Assembly: GCA_019422065.1 (NCBI GenBank)
Contig: JAHZEA010000003.1
Location: 119,014 to 183,013, forward strand
Direction of reading: 5' to 3'
Origin: Lachnospiraceae bacterium
GTDB taxonomy: Bacteria > Bacillota > Clostridia > Lachnospirales > Anaerotignaceae
Length of the DNA: 64,000 nt
Below the pieces are notes generated by a model. That model did not search any database. It had not been told where the DNA came from and saw nothing but the letters and a program-made list of their open reading frames with translations. Position 1 is the stretch's first letter; every line of letters begins with the position of its first letter. This document shows positions 55,517-64,000 of the stretch, in pieces. The position numbers and the translations under genes were made by a program.

Positions 55517-57181
55517 TTATACAGCACCTTTTGCCGTTAAAACATCGTCTTTTGTATCAGCTGAGTGCATTTCGTTAGCAAATAAGTTTTCAAGCACAGT
55601 GTTTATATGGCTTACTGCAATTACATTTGCACCTATATCCAAAAGTGACTCACTAAAATTATCCTGAGGTACAAAAACCGTGTCAGCTCCGGCTTCAAAT
55701 GCGGCACGTACTTTTTCTTCAACTCCGCCTACAGGCAACACATCACCAAATATTGAAATTTCGCCTGTCATAGCTGTTCCGGCTTTTGGTATACTGCCTG
55801 TTACAGCTGAGTACATGGCACAGAAAAGAGCACAGCCCGCCGAAGGCCCATCAACAGGTATGCCGCCCGGGAAATTAATGTGTATATCATATTTTGAAAC
55901 ATCTACGCCCGTTACATATTTAATAGCCGCGGCGGCGTTTTCAAGTGATGACTTAGCACTGCTTGTTCTTTTCATTGTAACAGAGCCGCGCTTTATGTCC
56001 TCGTTTTCTATTATGCCTGCCGCTGTTATTTTGCCGCCTGAAACACTTTTAACTGCAACAGCCTCTATTTTAAGGAGCATTCCCGTTCCGTCTGGCAAAA
56101 CAGCAAGACCGTTTACAAGGCCTCTAGCGGCAATTTTTGAAATTTTATTTTTAACTATTCTGCTGTATCTGCCGGATTTAACTACCCACTGTATGTCAGC
56201 GCATGTTATATTTTTGCGCTTTTCATATATGGCAAGGGAAGCGGCAGTCTGCATAATGTTAACTGTATCCCTGCCGTTTTGAGAAAACTCTGAAACAATG
56301 TCGAAAGCTCTTTCGTCGCACTCCATACCTGTATTAACGGCGGCTCCTGCGGCAATCCTTTTAATATCATCTGTTTTAAGCTTATCAAAAAATATCTCAC
56401 AGCAACGGCTTCTTAAAGCTTGTGGTATTTCTTCCGGTGAGCGTGTTGTGGCACCTATAAGCCTGAAATCCGCCGGAAGTCCGTTTTCAAATATGTCATG
56501 AATATAAGGCGGTATAAGGTTATTTTCACTGCTATAGTATGCGCTGTTTAAATATACCTTTCTGTCCTCAAGAACTTTTAAAAGCTTGTTCATCTGTACT
56601 GGGTTAAGCTCACCTATTTCATCTATAAAAAGCGCTCCGCCGTGAGCTTTTGTAACTGCACCTTCTTTAGGCTGTGGTATTCCGGCATTGCCGTAGGCCC
56701 CTGCACCCTGATAAATTGGGTCGTGGACTGAGCCAATAAGGGGGTCGGCTATACTGCGTTCGTCAAACCTAAGTGTTGTGGCGTCAATTTCTATAAACTT
56801 GGCGTCTTTTCCAAAAGGCGAATCCGGGTTAAGCTTGGCTTCTTCCAAAACAAGCCTTGCCGCCGCTGTTTTGCCCACTCCTGCCGGGCCATAAATTAAT
56901 ACGTGCTGTGGGTTTTTACCGCAGAAAACGGCTCTTAAAGCTTTAATTCCTTCCTGCTGGCCTATTACATCCTCCATAGATGAAGGCCGAGTTTTTTCCG
57001 AAAGCGGCAGAGAAAGGGATATTTTTTTCAGCTCCTCCAAATGTTTGGTTTCTTTTCTTGAATCCGCTATAAGTGTAGTTTTTGTTGTGCTTTGGCTTTT
57101 TACACTGTTAAAAAAGTAAATAAAAGCCGTAACAGTAAATACAAGCTGGGCAGTAATAAGAATTATAGTCAACATTTCCAT
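55517..57181 (-). CDS. lonB: Membrane-anchored Lon-family protease LonB
   Basis: A 554-residue LonB, the Lon variant that in Bacillus is made in the forespore. It has an N-terminal membrane helix (about 4-24), no long substrate domain, an AAA+ module with Walker A GPAGVGKT at 98-105 and Walker B GGALFIDEIGEL, and a Lon protease domain with the catalytic Ser in VDGPSAGCALF and Lys in EEKVRAAFEAG. Its place between clpX and lonA matches Bacillus and fits a sporulating organism. GGAGAAGG precedes the ATG. Confidence 0.94.
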   Translation of the reverse strand: MEMLTIILITAQLVFTVTAFIYFFNSVKSQSTTKTTLIADSRKETKHLEELKKISLSLPLSEKTRPSSMEDVIGQQEGIKALRAVFCGKNPQHVLIYGPAGVGKTAAARLVLEEAKLNPDSPFGKDAKFIEIDATTLRFDERSIADPLIGSVHDPIYQGAGAYGNAGIPQPKEGAVTKAHGGALFIDEIGELNPVQMNKLLKVLEDRKVYLNSAYYSSENNLIPPYIHDIFENGLPADFRLIGATTRSPEEIPQALRSRCCEIFFDKLKTDDIKRIAAGAAVNTGMECDERAFDIVSEFSQNGRDTVNIMQTAASLAIYEKRKNITCADIQWVVKSGRYSRIVKNKISKIAARGLVNGLAVLPDGTGMLLKIEAVAVKSVSGGKITAAGIIENEDIKRGSVTMKRTSSAKSSLENAAAAIKYVTGVDVSKYDIHINFPGGIPVDGPSAGCALFCAMYSAVTGSIPKAGTAMTGEISIFGDVLPVGGVEEKVRAAFEAGADTVFVPQDNFSESLLDIGANVIAVSHINTVLENLFANEMHSADTKDDVLTAKGAV

Positions 57182-57327
57182 TTTTGCCTTCTCCTTTTAA
57201 TGTTTAATTGTTTTAGCTTAGTATTTGCCGCTGCTTTAAGAAATATGTACCGGCTTAAGCTAAATAAAACAAAAAGGCTAAAAATAAACATTACAAAATG
57301 CTGACTTGCGATAACTTAAAACGGCGC

Positions 57328-57374
57328 AAAAAAACGACACGAAAAAATTTGGTCTAACAAATTAATTCGTGCCG
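57328..57374 (-). terminator. Terminator after clpX
   Basis: CG-g-CACGAA...AATTTG pairs with CAAATT...TTCGTG-t-CG, followed by TTTTTTT on the minus strand. The remaining part of the 238-base gap before lonB shows no other feature. Confidence 0.85.
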
Positions 57375-57419
57375 CTGTGCATTTTTATATATTGTATGCG
57401 GATTTTAATCTATACCGCT

Positions 57420-58700
57420 TTACGATATTTTTGTTTCGTCTTCTTTTTCTTTTTTAATTGGAACTCTGTTATCTCTGTATACATACTTGGCGTCAGCCTT
57501 GCCCCTTACACACTCCGGCGTAATAATGCATTTTTCAACATTAGGGTCACTTGGCACCTCATACATAATTTTATTGATAAAGCTTTCCACAATAGCCCTT
57601 ATACCTCTTGCGCCTGTTCCGCGCTCAATGGCAAGTTTAGCTATCTCAGTAAGAGCTTCTTCCTCAAACTCAAGCTTTACATTATCAAGCTCAAAAAGAT
57701 ACTCATACTGTTTTGTAATAGCGTTTTTAGGCTCTTTTAATATCTTTACAAGGTCAGCTTCTGAAAGATTTTCAAGTGATACAACAACTGGAAGTCTGCC
57801 TACAAACTCAGCTATAAGACCGTATTTTATAAGGTCCTGAGGCTGAACACTCTTTAAAAGCACGTCGGCTGAAGTATCTTTTTTGCTCTGTACTTTAGCG
57901 CCAAAGCCTATAACTTTTTCGCCCATACGGTTTTCTATAATCTTTTCCAAACCGCCAAAAGCTCCACCGCATATAAAGAGTATATTTGTTGTATCAATCT
58001 GTATAAGCTCCTGATGCGGATGTTTTCTGCCGCCCTGAGGCGGTACGGAAGCTACTGTGCCTTCAAGTATTTTAAGAAGTGCCTGCTGTACGCCTTCACC
58101 GCTTACATCCCTTGTAATGGATACATTTTCGCTTTTCTTTGTAATTTTGTCTATCTCGTCGATATAAACAATGCCTTTTTCGGCTCTTTCAATGTCATAA
58201 TCTGCCGCCTGTATAAGCTTAAGAAGTATGTTTTCAACATCTTCGCCTACATAGCCAGCCTCTGTAAGAGTTGTTGCGTCGGCAATGGCAAAAGGCACAT
58301 TAAGAAGCCTTGCCAAAGTCTGTGCAAGAAGTGTTTTTCCAACGCCAGTTGGGCCAAGTATAAGTATATTACTCTTTTGAAGCTCAACATCGTTTTTCTT
58401 GCGTTTTTCAAGTACTCTTTTATAGTGATTATAAACAGCTACCGAAAGAACCTTTTTAGCGCTATCCTGACCTATAACATAGTCGTCCAGTATTTTTTTA
58501 ATTTCTTTAGGCTTTGGGAGAGTGCCGTTTGCAATAAGGGATGATGTTTCCACATCCTCATCTACAATATCAGCGCAGAGAGCAACGCACTCGTCACAAA
58601 TATACACATCAGGGCCTGCTATTAACTTTTTAACTTGGTCCTGTGGTTTGCCGCAGAATGAACATCTGAGCTGTCTTTTTTCATCTGTTTTTGATGCCAT
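57420..58700 (-). CDS. clpX: ClpX, ATPase subunit of Clp protease
   Basis: The hexameric unfoldase that feeds substrates to ClpP. The N-terminal zinc finger has C13, C16, C35 and C38. Walker A is [13 protein letters not shown] (about 114-126), Walker B is VYIDEIDKI, and the ClpP-binding loop is the IGF-like VIGFGAK stretch. Length 426 is normal. It follows clpP by 13 bases and ends at a strong terminator. AGGAGAGA precedes the ATG. Confidence 0.97.
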   Translation of the reverse strand: MASKTDEKRQLRCSFCGKPQDQVKKLIAGPDVYICDECVALCADIVDEDVETSSLIANGTLPKPKEIKKILDDYVIGQDSAKKVLSVAVYNHYKRVLEKRKKNDVELQKSNILILGPTGVGKTLLAQTLARLLNVPFAIADATTLTEAGYVGEDVENILLKLIQAADYDIERAEKGIVYIDEIDKITKKSENVSITRDVSGEGVQQALLKILEGTVASVPPQGGRKHPHQELIQIDTTNILFICGGAFGGLEKIIENRMGEKVIGFGAKVQSKKDTSADVLLKSVQPQDLIKYGLIAEFVGRLPVVVSLENLSEADLVKILKEPKNAITKQYEYLFELDNVKLEFEEEALTEIAKLAIERGTGARGIRAIVESFINKIMYEVPSDPNVEKCIITPECVRGKADAKYVYRDNRVPIKKEKEDETKIS

Positions 58701-58713
58701 ATTTTATCTCTCC

Positions 58714-59298
58714 TTAAACCGGTTTAGTAATTACGGCATCAATCAAGCCATATTCTTTAGCTTCAGGCGCCGACATAAAGTTGTCTCTTTCAGTATCCCT
58801 TTCAATCTCCTCATAGCTCTTACCGGTATTAGCTGCAAGAATTTCGTTAAGACGTTTTCTTGTTTTAAGTATGTTTTCAGCTACAATACGTATTTCTGTA
58901 GCCTGTCCTCTAGCTCCGCCGGATGGCTGGTGTATCATTATTTCGGAGTTTGGAAGGGCAAACCTTTTACCCTTAGCTCCACCTGAAAGAAGGAACGCAC
59001 CCATGCTGGCAGCCATGCCTATACAAATTGTAGACACATCCGGCTTAATATACTGCATAGTATCATAAATAGCCATGCCGGCTGTTACTGAGCCGCCCGG
59101 GCTGTTTATGTATAAATTAATGTCCTTATCAGGGTCTTCTGCCGCAAGGAATAAAAGCTGTGCCACAACAAGGCTTGCTGTTGTGTCGTTTACTTCCTCG
59201 CCTAAAAATATAATTCTGTCTTTAAGCAGTCTTGAGAAAATATCGTATGTTCTCTCGCCTCTGCTTGTTTGTTCCAAAACATATGGTACAAGGCTCAT
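58714..59298 (-). CDS. clpP: ClpP, proteolytic subunit of Clp protease
   Basis: The 194-residue serine protease that forms the barrel capped by ClpX or ClpC. The catalytic triad is S98 (GMAASMGAF), H123 (MIHQPSGG) and D172 (ERDNFMS). The N-terminal [20 protein letters not shown] stretch is canonical. It lies between tig and clpX, a tig-clpP-clpX order known from many bacteria, though not Bacillus subtilis, where clpP is elsewhere. AGGAGGAAATAAA precedes the ATG. Confidence 0.97.
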   Translation of the reverse strand: MSLVPYVLEQTSRGERTYDIFSRLLKDRIIFLGEEVNDTTASLVVAQLLFLAAEDPDKDINLYINSPGGSVTAGMAIYDTMQYIKPDVSTICIGMAASMGAFLLSGGAKGKRFALPNSEIMIHQPSGGARGQATEIRIVAENILKTRKRLNEILAANTGKSYEEIERDTERDNFMSAPEAKEYGLIDAVITKPV

Positions 59299-59344
59299 GT
59301 TTTATTTCCTCCTCACATTGAGGACATCAGATACCGTTTAAAAA

Positions 59345-60652
59345 TTAAGCCTCTGTTTTAGCAGGCTCAACCTCTACGGCAGAGTCCTCTAATACCTTAG
59401 CGGCTTTCTGAACAAGAATGTCGCCTTCTACGTTCTTTCTGTCATCCTCTTTGAATATTTCAAGTGCTTTTTCTTTTTCTATGCCGTAAGACTCAGCAAT
59501 TTTGCCAATCTGCTCGTCAACTTCTTCGCTTGTAACCTGAATATTTTCTTCTTTAGCAACAGCCTCAAGTACAAGTCTTGCCTTAACGCTCTTTTCAGCG
59601 CTCTCACGGAATGTGCTTCTTAAACCTTCAACAGTTGTGCCAAGGTACTGGCAGTAAACATCTAATGAAAGGCCCTGAGCAGCTATGTTGTTCTTGAACT
59701 CATTAATCATCTGATCAATTTTGTTATCATACATAACTTCTGGAATATCCATCTCAGCGTTTTCAACAACCTTGTCAATTACTCTGTCGCTCTTAATCTG
59801 CTTAGCGTTAGCTTCGGCAGTCTCTTTAAGTTTACCCTCAATGCTTGCTTTATATTCATCAAGTGTTTCAAATTCTGAAACATCCTGAGCGAACTCGTCG
59901 TTAATTTCAGGAAGCTCTTTTACATTAATTCCTTTTAACTCAACAGCAAATACAGCAGCTTTACCTGCTAAGTCAGCTGAATGATATTTTTCTGGGAATG
60001 TAACGTTTACATCGAATTTATCACCGATGCTGTGACCTACAATCTGGTCTTCAAATGTATCTATAAATGAGTGTGAACCAAGTGTAAGGTCGTAGTTATC
60101 GCTCTTGCCGCCGTCGAAAGCAACGCCGTCTACAGTGCCTTCATAGCTGATGTTTACAATATCGCCCATCTGAGCTGCTCTGTCTTCTACAGCTATAAGT
60201 CTTGAGTTCTGCTCCTGTACTCTCTTAAGCTCGTTTTCTACGCCGTCTGCTGGTACTGTAGCGTCAACTTTTTCAATCTCAACGCCTTTGTACTGACCAA
60301 GCTTAACTTCAGGCTTAACTGTAACTTCAACCTCAAACTTAATGCCTTCTTTTTTATCAATAACAGGTGCGTCAATGTCAGGTCTTGAAACTACATCAAG
60401 TCCAAGCTCCTTAACAGCTATTTCGTATTCTGTGCTGAGTACAAAATTAACTGCATCATCATAAAATACTTCTGGGCCGTATTCTGCCTCAATAAGCTTT
60501 CTTGGAGCTTTGCCTTTTCTGAAACCTGGAAGAGCTATTTTATTTTTATTTTTCTTGTATGCGTATACCATGCCCTCCTCAAGCTTTTCAGGGCCAACCT
60601 CAAAAGTAAATTTTACTGTGTTTTTTTCTTTGCTGACTACCTTTGCGTTCAT
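59345..60652 (-). CDS. tig: Trigger factor
   Basis: The ribosome-bound chaperone that receives nascent chains. The 435-residue protein has the N-terminal ribosome-binding domain with GFRKGKAPRKLIE (about 40-52), an FKBP-type prolyl isomerase domain (about 160-245; VNISYEGTVDGVAFDGGKSD) and the C-terminal chaperone arms. The end is acidic. AGGAGGATT precedes the ATG. It heads the tig-clpP-clpX transcript. Confidence 0.97.
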   Translation of the reverse strand: MNAKVVSKEKNTVKFTFEVGPEKLEEGMVYAYKKNKNKIALPGFRKGKAPRKLIEAEYGPEVFYDDAVNFVLSTEYEIAVKELGLDVVSRPDIDAPVIDKKEGIKFEVEVTVKPEVKLGQYKGVEIEKVDATVPADGVENELKRVQEQNSRLIAVEDRAAQMGDIVNISYEGTVDGVAFDGGKSDNYDLTLGSHSFIDTFEDQIVGHSIGDKFDVNVTFPEKYHSADLAGKAAVFAVELKGINVKELPEINDEFAQDVSEFETLDEYKASIEGKLKETAEANAKQIKSDRVIDKVVENAEMDIPEVMYDNKIDQMINEFKNNIAAQGLSLDVYCQYLGTTVEGLRSTFRESAEKSVKARLVLEAVAKEENIQVTSEEVDEQIGKIAESYGIEKEKALEIFKEDDRKNVEGDILVQKAAKVLEDSAVEVEPAKTEA

Positions 60653-60770
60653 CTTTAAAAATCCTCCTTAGTGATATCAATAAATAACCGCCTATTTTAC
60701 CGAAAATATATGACCGCCTTAAATGAACAATACACAAATACGCGGTTATACGACTGCATAGCTAACTGAC

Positions 60771-60779
60771 ATTATAACA
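60771..60779 (-). promoter_or_regulatory. Extended -10 promoter of tig-clpP-clpX
   Basis: On the minus strand TGTTATAAT matches the extended -10 form TGnTATAAT; the -35 region is weak. The leader of about 110 bases has no CIRCE or CtsR box that I can see. Confidence 0.5.
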
Positions 60780-60815
60780 TACTGTATATGTAAAATCCAG
60801 CAAAAGTTATGAACA

Positions 60816-61097
60816 TTACAATATTTCAATTACAGTATCGGTTATAATGGCATCAGTGTTTTTCTCAATAAAATTAATTACATTATCTATAATGGAATTG
60901 GCGTGGCTTACCTGATTTGTAACGCAGGCAAAGCCTATAACTATTGATTTGTGCATGTCTTGGTTTTCTACTTCGGCAACAGATACATTAAACTTATGCC
61001 TTGTTTTTTCTATTATGCTCTTTACAATCATTCTTTTGTCTTTTAACGAAAAAACCCATTCTGCCTCAAGATATACCTTGCATGTGCCTATAATCAT
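60816..61097 (-). CDS. DUF503 family protein
   Basis: A 93-residue DUF503 (YlxP-like) protein: MIIGTCKVYLEAEWVFSLKD followed by KRMIVKSIIEKTRHKFNVSV is the family start, and AEVENQDMHKSIVIGFACV follows. Ferredoxin-like fold, related to ribosome-biogenesis gene neighbourhoods in Bacillus, where it lies near infB and rbfA; not so here. Function unclear. The ATG at 61097 follows AGGTG by 6 bases. It lies 13 bases after the phosphoesterase gene. Confidence 0.9.
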   Translation of the reverse strand: MIIGTCKVYLEAEWVFSLKDKRMIVKSIIEKTRHKFNVSVAEVENQDMHKSIVIGFACVTNQVSHANSIIDNVINFIEKNTDAIITDTVIEIL

Positions 61098-61110
61098 AAT
61101 AATCACCTAA

Positions 61111-61938
61111 TCAGTCAGTTTTTAATTTTACACAAACAACTTCCGGCCGGTTAAAAAGCCTTTGAGGAAAAACGCTGTTTCCAAGTCCGCGGCTTATAAC
61201 AAGCTGAGTATTTTTTATATTATGCACACCGTTTGTGTATTTTGGAAAAATTCCTTGGTCAGGAGCTAAAAGCCCGCCTATAAACGGAAGACGTATTTGC
61301 CCGCCGTGGGCGTGGCCGCTGAAAACTATATCGCTTTGGGAATTTGAATACATATCTATAAACTGCGGCCTGTGGCATAAAACAATGTTAAGGGCATTTT
61401 TGTCTTTTGCAATTTGATTTTTCAAAAATTTGTCCATGTCTTTAATGTAACCTAAATATGGGTCTGTAAGGCCTGTAATGCGTATTTTTTTATCTGTGTC
61501 ATAATATACACTTTCATTGTTAAGCACTTTTAAACCGGCCTTTTTTAAGTCACCGCTTAATTTTTGATAGTTACCCAATACACCCTCATGGTTTCCGCAT
61601 ACATAATACGAAGGACATATTTGGCTTATTTCATGGGCAAATTTTAAAGCACAGTATACATCTGTTTTGTGGCAGTCCACAATATCTCCTGTAACTACTA
61701 TAATATCGGGCTTTAAATTTTTTATTATTTTAATAAGCCTTTTGTTTCTTTTGCCAAAGCTCTCGTTTTGTAAATCGGATATATGCACTATTTTAAAGCC
61801 GTTATATTTTCTTCCGGCTTTTAGAGCGTTAATTGTGTAATTTGAAACAGTTATTTTTTTATTCTCAAATACAAGAAAAATATAAACCATAACTGCCAAT
61901 AAGGCGCTTTTAAGGGTACTTTTGTTTATCAGTTTCAA
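61111..61938 (-). CDS. Membrane-anchored metallophosphoesterase
   Basis: A 275-residue calcineurin-like phosphoesterase with an N-terminal membrane anchor (about 9-25), so the catalytic domain is probably extracytoplasmic. Metal motifs are HISDLQNESFG (about 52-62), TGDIVD, CGNHEGVLG and the late SGHAHGGQIRLP. The first motif usually reads DxH; here it is DLQ, so one metal ligand differs. Such YkuE/YaeI-like proteins act on lipid or nucleotide phosphates, substrate unknown. The start is TTG, about 8 bases after AGAGGT. Confidence 0.88.
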   Translation of the reverse strand: MKLINKSTLKSALLAVMVYIFLVFENKKITVSNYTINALKAGRKYNGFKIVHISDLQNESFGKRNKRLIKIIKNLKPDIIVVTGDIVDCHKTDVYCALKFAHEISQICPSYYVCGNHEGVLGNYQKLSGDLKKAGLKVLNNESVYYDTDKKIRITGLTDPYLGYIKDMDKFLKNQIAKDKNALNIVLCHRPQFIDMYSNSQSDIVFSGHAHGGQIRLPFIGGLLAPDQGIFPKYTNGVHNIKNTQLVISRGLGNSVFPQRLFNRPEVVCVKLKTD

Positions 61939-62099
61939 AACTTTTACCTCTGTTTCTTATTAGATTTGTATTGCTTTTTTTACTTAAATAATACTTATTT
62001 AATAAGCATTTAAAAGATTATAGCACAATATTTAATCTAAAAATATACGCCAAATAATATTTTAAGCAAATTTTAAACCTTTAAATTTATATATAAATT

Positions 62100-62127
62100 A
62101 AGACTGCCGCATATAAACGGCAGTCTT
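62100..62127 (-). terminator. Hairpin after the anti-sigma gene
   Basis: AAGACTGCCG pairs perfectly with CGGCAGTCTT around an 8-base loop, but the following T-tract is weak (AATTTATA on the minus strand). The 274-base gap 61939-62212 holds little else: AT-rich DNA with a CTTATTTAATAAG palindrome at 61994-62006. Confidence 0.6.
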
Positions 62128-62212
62128 TAGTATACTCGTTTTTGAATTGATATATTACTTGTTTTTAATCATACATGCAGTAAAATAAACTGTTTTTTGC
62201 CTTTTTTGTCTT

Positions 62213-62962
62213 TTAGTTTTCCATTATTTCTTTCTGCATCTGTATAAATCCTTCCTCGCCTATGTTTGTGTCTATACCACCAAGGTTGTAGAGTATATCA
62301 CCATCAAGCCAGTAATAGCTTTCATAAGTCTGCTCTGTTTTTTCATCAACTGTGCCGTAGCTTACCCAGTAACCATCTGCTTCATACTGAGCAACTTCCT
62401 CAGGGTCAATTTTGCTTTCATCTCCGCCAGGATATATAACCGTTTTGTGTACTTCGTATTTATCCACAATGCTTAAATCCTCACCGTTAATCACATGTCT
62501 TGCACCTAAAATAACAGTCTGTCCATCAGCGTTTTCATACGATATATTAATGTTATTGCTTTCTCCAACAACACTTCCGCTATTGTCGGTGGCCTGTGTC
62601 TTTCCTGTTCCGGCTGACACATACTCAAAACCGTTTTGAAACTTTTCTACACTTTTAATTTCAAACCCGGCTTTTTCCTCTAACTCAGAAAATTGTGTAT
62701 AAGGTATATCTTCGTTATATGAATGGCCTTCCCAGCTACTTATTTGGCCTATGGCGTAACCTGTTACTGAAAATGCACATATAGCAGCTGCAACGATAGC
62801 GATTTTAAATTTCATATTAAGCTTCATAATTTTTGCCTCCTTATAAATTTTACTTTCTGCCCTGTCCTTAATTCTATCAAGCATGTCATCCGGCGCTGTT
62901 ACATCACTTGACGCCGCATTAAGCATATCTTTTAATTTTGTGTCAAAATCGTTATACTTCAT
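62213..62962 (-). CDS. Probable membrane anti-sigma factor
   Basis: A 249-residue single-pass membrane protein encoded directly after an ECF sigma gene with an 11-base overlap. The cytoplasmic part (about 1-50) would bind sigma, the helix is at about 51-72, and the outer domain (73-249) is a compact acidic region without cysteines, containing QISSWEGHSYNEDIPYTQFS. It resembles anti-sigma proteins with a DUF4367- or DUF4179-like outer domain. No zinc-binding HxxxCxxC motif is present. The cue it senses is unknown. Confidence 0.8.
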   Translation of the reverse strand: MKYNDFDTKLKDMLNAASSDVTAPDDMLDRIKDRAESKIYKEAKIMKLNMKFKIAIVAAAICAFSVTGYAIGQISSWEGHSYNEDIPYTQFSELEEKAGFEIKSVEKFQNGFEYVSAGTGKTQATDNSGSVVGESNNINISYENADGQTVILGARHVINGEDLSIVDKYEVHKTVIYPGGDESKIDPEEVAQYEADGYWVSYGTVDEKTEQTYESYYWLDGDILYNLGGIDTNIGEEGFIQMQKEIMEN

Positions 62963-63503
62963 TGGCTATCAGCCTGCCTTTCCCCTCAGCGGTTTGAATA
63001 TATTTTTTCATTTTCTTTCTTGCCAGAAAAAGCTGTGACTTAACAGTGCTGTTCAGTGAGCCTGTTATTTTTGCAATTTCGTTTATGGGCATATCGTTAA
63101 AATAGAAAAGCACTACAACCGTTCTTTGTTTTTTGTCCAAAGCGTTTACGGCTTCATACAGAACTTGAAAGTCCTTCTGCTGAGTATTTGTATATAGCTC
63201 ACTTTCGGCTTTATCAAAAATTTCTTCAACAGGCACATCTGAGTTTGTTTTCTTGTCCATCTCCCAAGCCGTTCTGACAAGTATTTTAAAAAACCACGAC
63301 CGGAAAAGCCCCGGGTTTTTAATTCTTCCTAAGTTTTGATAACATTTTATAAAAGCTTCCTGTGCTATATCATCACTTAAAGCCCTGTCTTTTGTTATCA
63401 AAAATGCCGTGCGCACGGCTTGATTTTTATATTTTTCATAGAGCTCGTTAAATGCGCTTTTATCTCCTTTATTAAACATAAGTACTAATTCATCATCCGT
63501 CAT
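62952..63503 (-). CDS. ECF-type RNA polymerase sigma factor
   Basis: A 183-residue sigma-70 family protein of the extracytoplasmic-function type. Region 2 (DDIAQEAFIKCYQNLGRI, with the core-binding and -10 helix) is at about 44-61 and region 4 (KKQRTVVVLFYFNDMPINEI and the HTH GSLNSTVKSQLFLARKK) at about 118-165. Its partner anti-sigma overlaps it. AAAGGAG precedes the ATG. A GACGCGTC palindrome lies in the short leader; an autoregulated ECF promoter is likely but not identified. Confidence 0.94.
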   Translation of the reverse strand: MTDDELVLMFNKGDKSAFNELYEKYKNQAVRTAFLITKDRALSDDIAQEAFIKCYQNLGRIKNPGLFRSWFFKILVRTAWEMDKKTNSDVPVEEIFDKAESELYTNTQQKDFQVLYEAVNALDKKQRTVVVLFYFNDMPINEIAKITGSLNSTVKSQLFLARKKMKKYIQTAEGKGRLIANEV

Positions 63504-63612
63504 TTATCTGCTCCTTTCCGACGCGTCTGTATATAAGAGTAATAATAACGCCAAAAGGTTTAAAATTTTCAAAATAATTTTTAATATTTAAAACTTTATT
63601 AGTGTACTAATA

Positions 63613-63653
63613 AATAAAAAAGAGCGCAGGCATTATAAGCCTCTGCACTCTAT
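63613..63653 (-). terminator. Terminator after the edge gene
   Basis: GAG-t-GCAG-AGGC pairs with GCCT-GC-g-CTC-like arms with minor bulges, followed by TTTTTTATT on the minus strand. Confidence 0.75.
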
Positions 63654-63697
63654 TAAAAACACAATAAAAATCTTTTTTCAATGAAACATCTTCCCAA

Positions 63698-64000
63698 TTA
63701 TAAAAGTTTCATCCCATCAGGAGCAGATAAAAACAAGTTTAACACCAATGTCGCAAACTCATCACAAACTTTTATATACGGCGAAAGAAATATACATACA
63801 ATTAAAGCTACACCTGTAAGTGTAATAAATAAATTAAACACTATAAATAAAGTGCTGTATTTTCTTTCAATGCCGGATGACGACTTTATAAGAAGCACCA
63901 ATGCTGTAGCAGACATAACAAAAGCAAGAAAAAGCATTAATACTACAGCTATAAAGCCAAATAAACGTCCAATTCTAGGACAAAGCCACGATATAAAACC
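63698..64000 (-). CDS. Membrane protein, partial (5' end beyond window)
   Basis: An open minus-strand frame continues to the right edge; its true start is outside. The visible 100 residues (from GFISWLCPRIGRLFGFIAV onward) contain two strong hydrophobic segments (about 14-38 and 47-70) and a third amphipathic end (ATLVLNLFLSAPDGMKLL). Not recognised. It is followed by a clear terminator, supporting a real gene. An internal ATG at 63937 would give a short 79-residue version, but the frame stays open upstream. Confidence 0.6.
   Translation of the reverse strand, partial: GFISWLCPRIGRLFGFIAVVLMLFLAFVMSATALVLLIKSSSGIERKYSTLFIVFNLFITLTGVALIVCIFLSPYIKVCDEFATLVLNLFLSAPDGMKLL

Noticed and set aside
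55680..56282. 200-codon plus-strand frame opposite lonB
   Set aside because: Antisense to a well-supported protease gene; no ribosome site and no recognisable domain.
58014..58986. 176- and 154-codon plus-strand frames opposite clpX/clpP
   Set aside because: Antisense to highly conserved genes, unusual composition, no signals.
60653..60815. Possible CIRCE or CtsR operator for the tig-clp genes
   Set aside because: Neither the inverted CIRCE repeat nor CtsR heptads are visible upstream of tig, clpP, clpX or lonA.

Overview
The window looks like a chromosomal segment of a low-GC, anaerobic, endospore-forming Firmicute of the class Clostridia, probably a Lachnospirales-type lineage. The evidence is AT-rich intergenic DNA, strong AGGAGG-type ribosome sites, frequent TTG start codons, sporulation genes (spoIID, a SpoIIQ-like gene, lonB), an acyl-CoA dehydrogenase with an electron-transfer flavoprotein, hybrid-cluster protein and a flavodoxin-ferredoxin fusion. 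An Anaerotignum-like organism would fit the acd-etfB-etfA cluster, but that is only a guess. I see no rRNA, tRNA, CRISPR array, insertion sequence, prophage or attachment site. Nearly everything is housekeeping or metabolism.

Layout. 1-4.0 kb: the start of a MATE exporter, then the riboflavin operon ribD-ribE-ribBA-ribH on the minus strand behind a textbook FMN riboswitch. 4.1-5.8 kb: hcp with a candidate activator site. 5.8-8.1 kb: two small XRE-regulator modules, each associated with unknown membrane proteins. The first is AT-rich and may have been acquired. 8.2-11.2 kb: acd-etfB-etfA. 11.5-19.2 kb: thpR, thrC-tkt, and an rRNA methyltransferase with a YgiQ-type radical SAM protein. 19.3-24 kb: a flavin reductase, spoIID-spoIIQ, and an operon joining a citrate/isopropylmalate-type synthase to luxS. 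24.2-33.7 kb: several small unknown proteins, an RseC-like protein, tcdA, an AI-2E family permease with pepD, PFL/ACT proteins, an ECF S-component and an amidohydrolase. 33.9-37.9 kb: an EFR1-type ferredoxin, a D-2-hydroxyacid dehydrogenase, and a divergent EamA exporter/LysR pair.

38-51.8 kb is an arginine region. It holds carB without carA, a minus-strand argC-argJ2-argJ-argB-argD operon with two different argJ genes in tandem, and divergent argG-argH. The promoters of carB, argC and argG share a TGTATAAT-centred motif over their -10 boxes that could be an arginine-repressor site. 52-60.7 kb is the protein-quality-control block tig-clpP-clpX-lonB-lonA-ysxC, in the order known from Bacillus except for clpP between tig and clpX and a DUF4491 gene on the opposite strand between lonB and lonA. 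The last 3 kb hold DUF503, a membrane-anchored metallophosphoesterase, an ECF sigma/anti-sigma pair, and a membrane protein cut by the window edge.

I did not find a clearly new multi-gene system. The most useful leads are the tandem argJ paralogues with complementary substitutions, the XRE/membrane-protein modules with palindromic operators, the luxS-citrate synthase operon, the SpoIIQ-like protein that has lost its metal ligands, an RNA hairpin that is both terminator and ribosome-site mask, and the shared promoter motif of the arginine genes.
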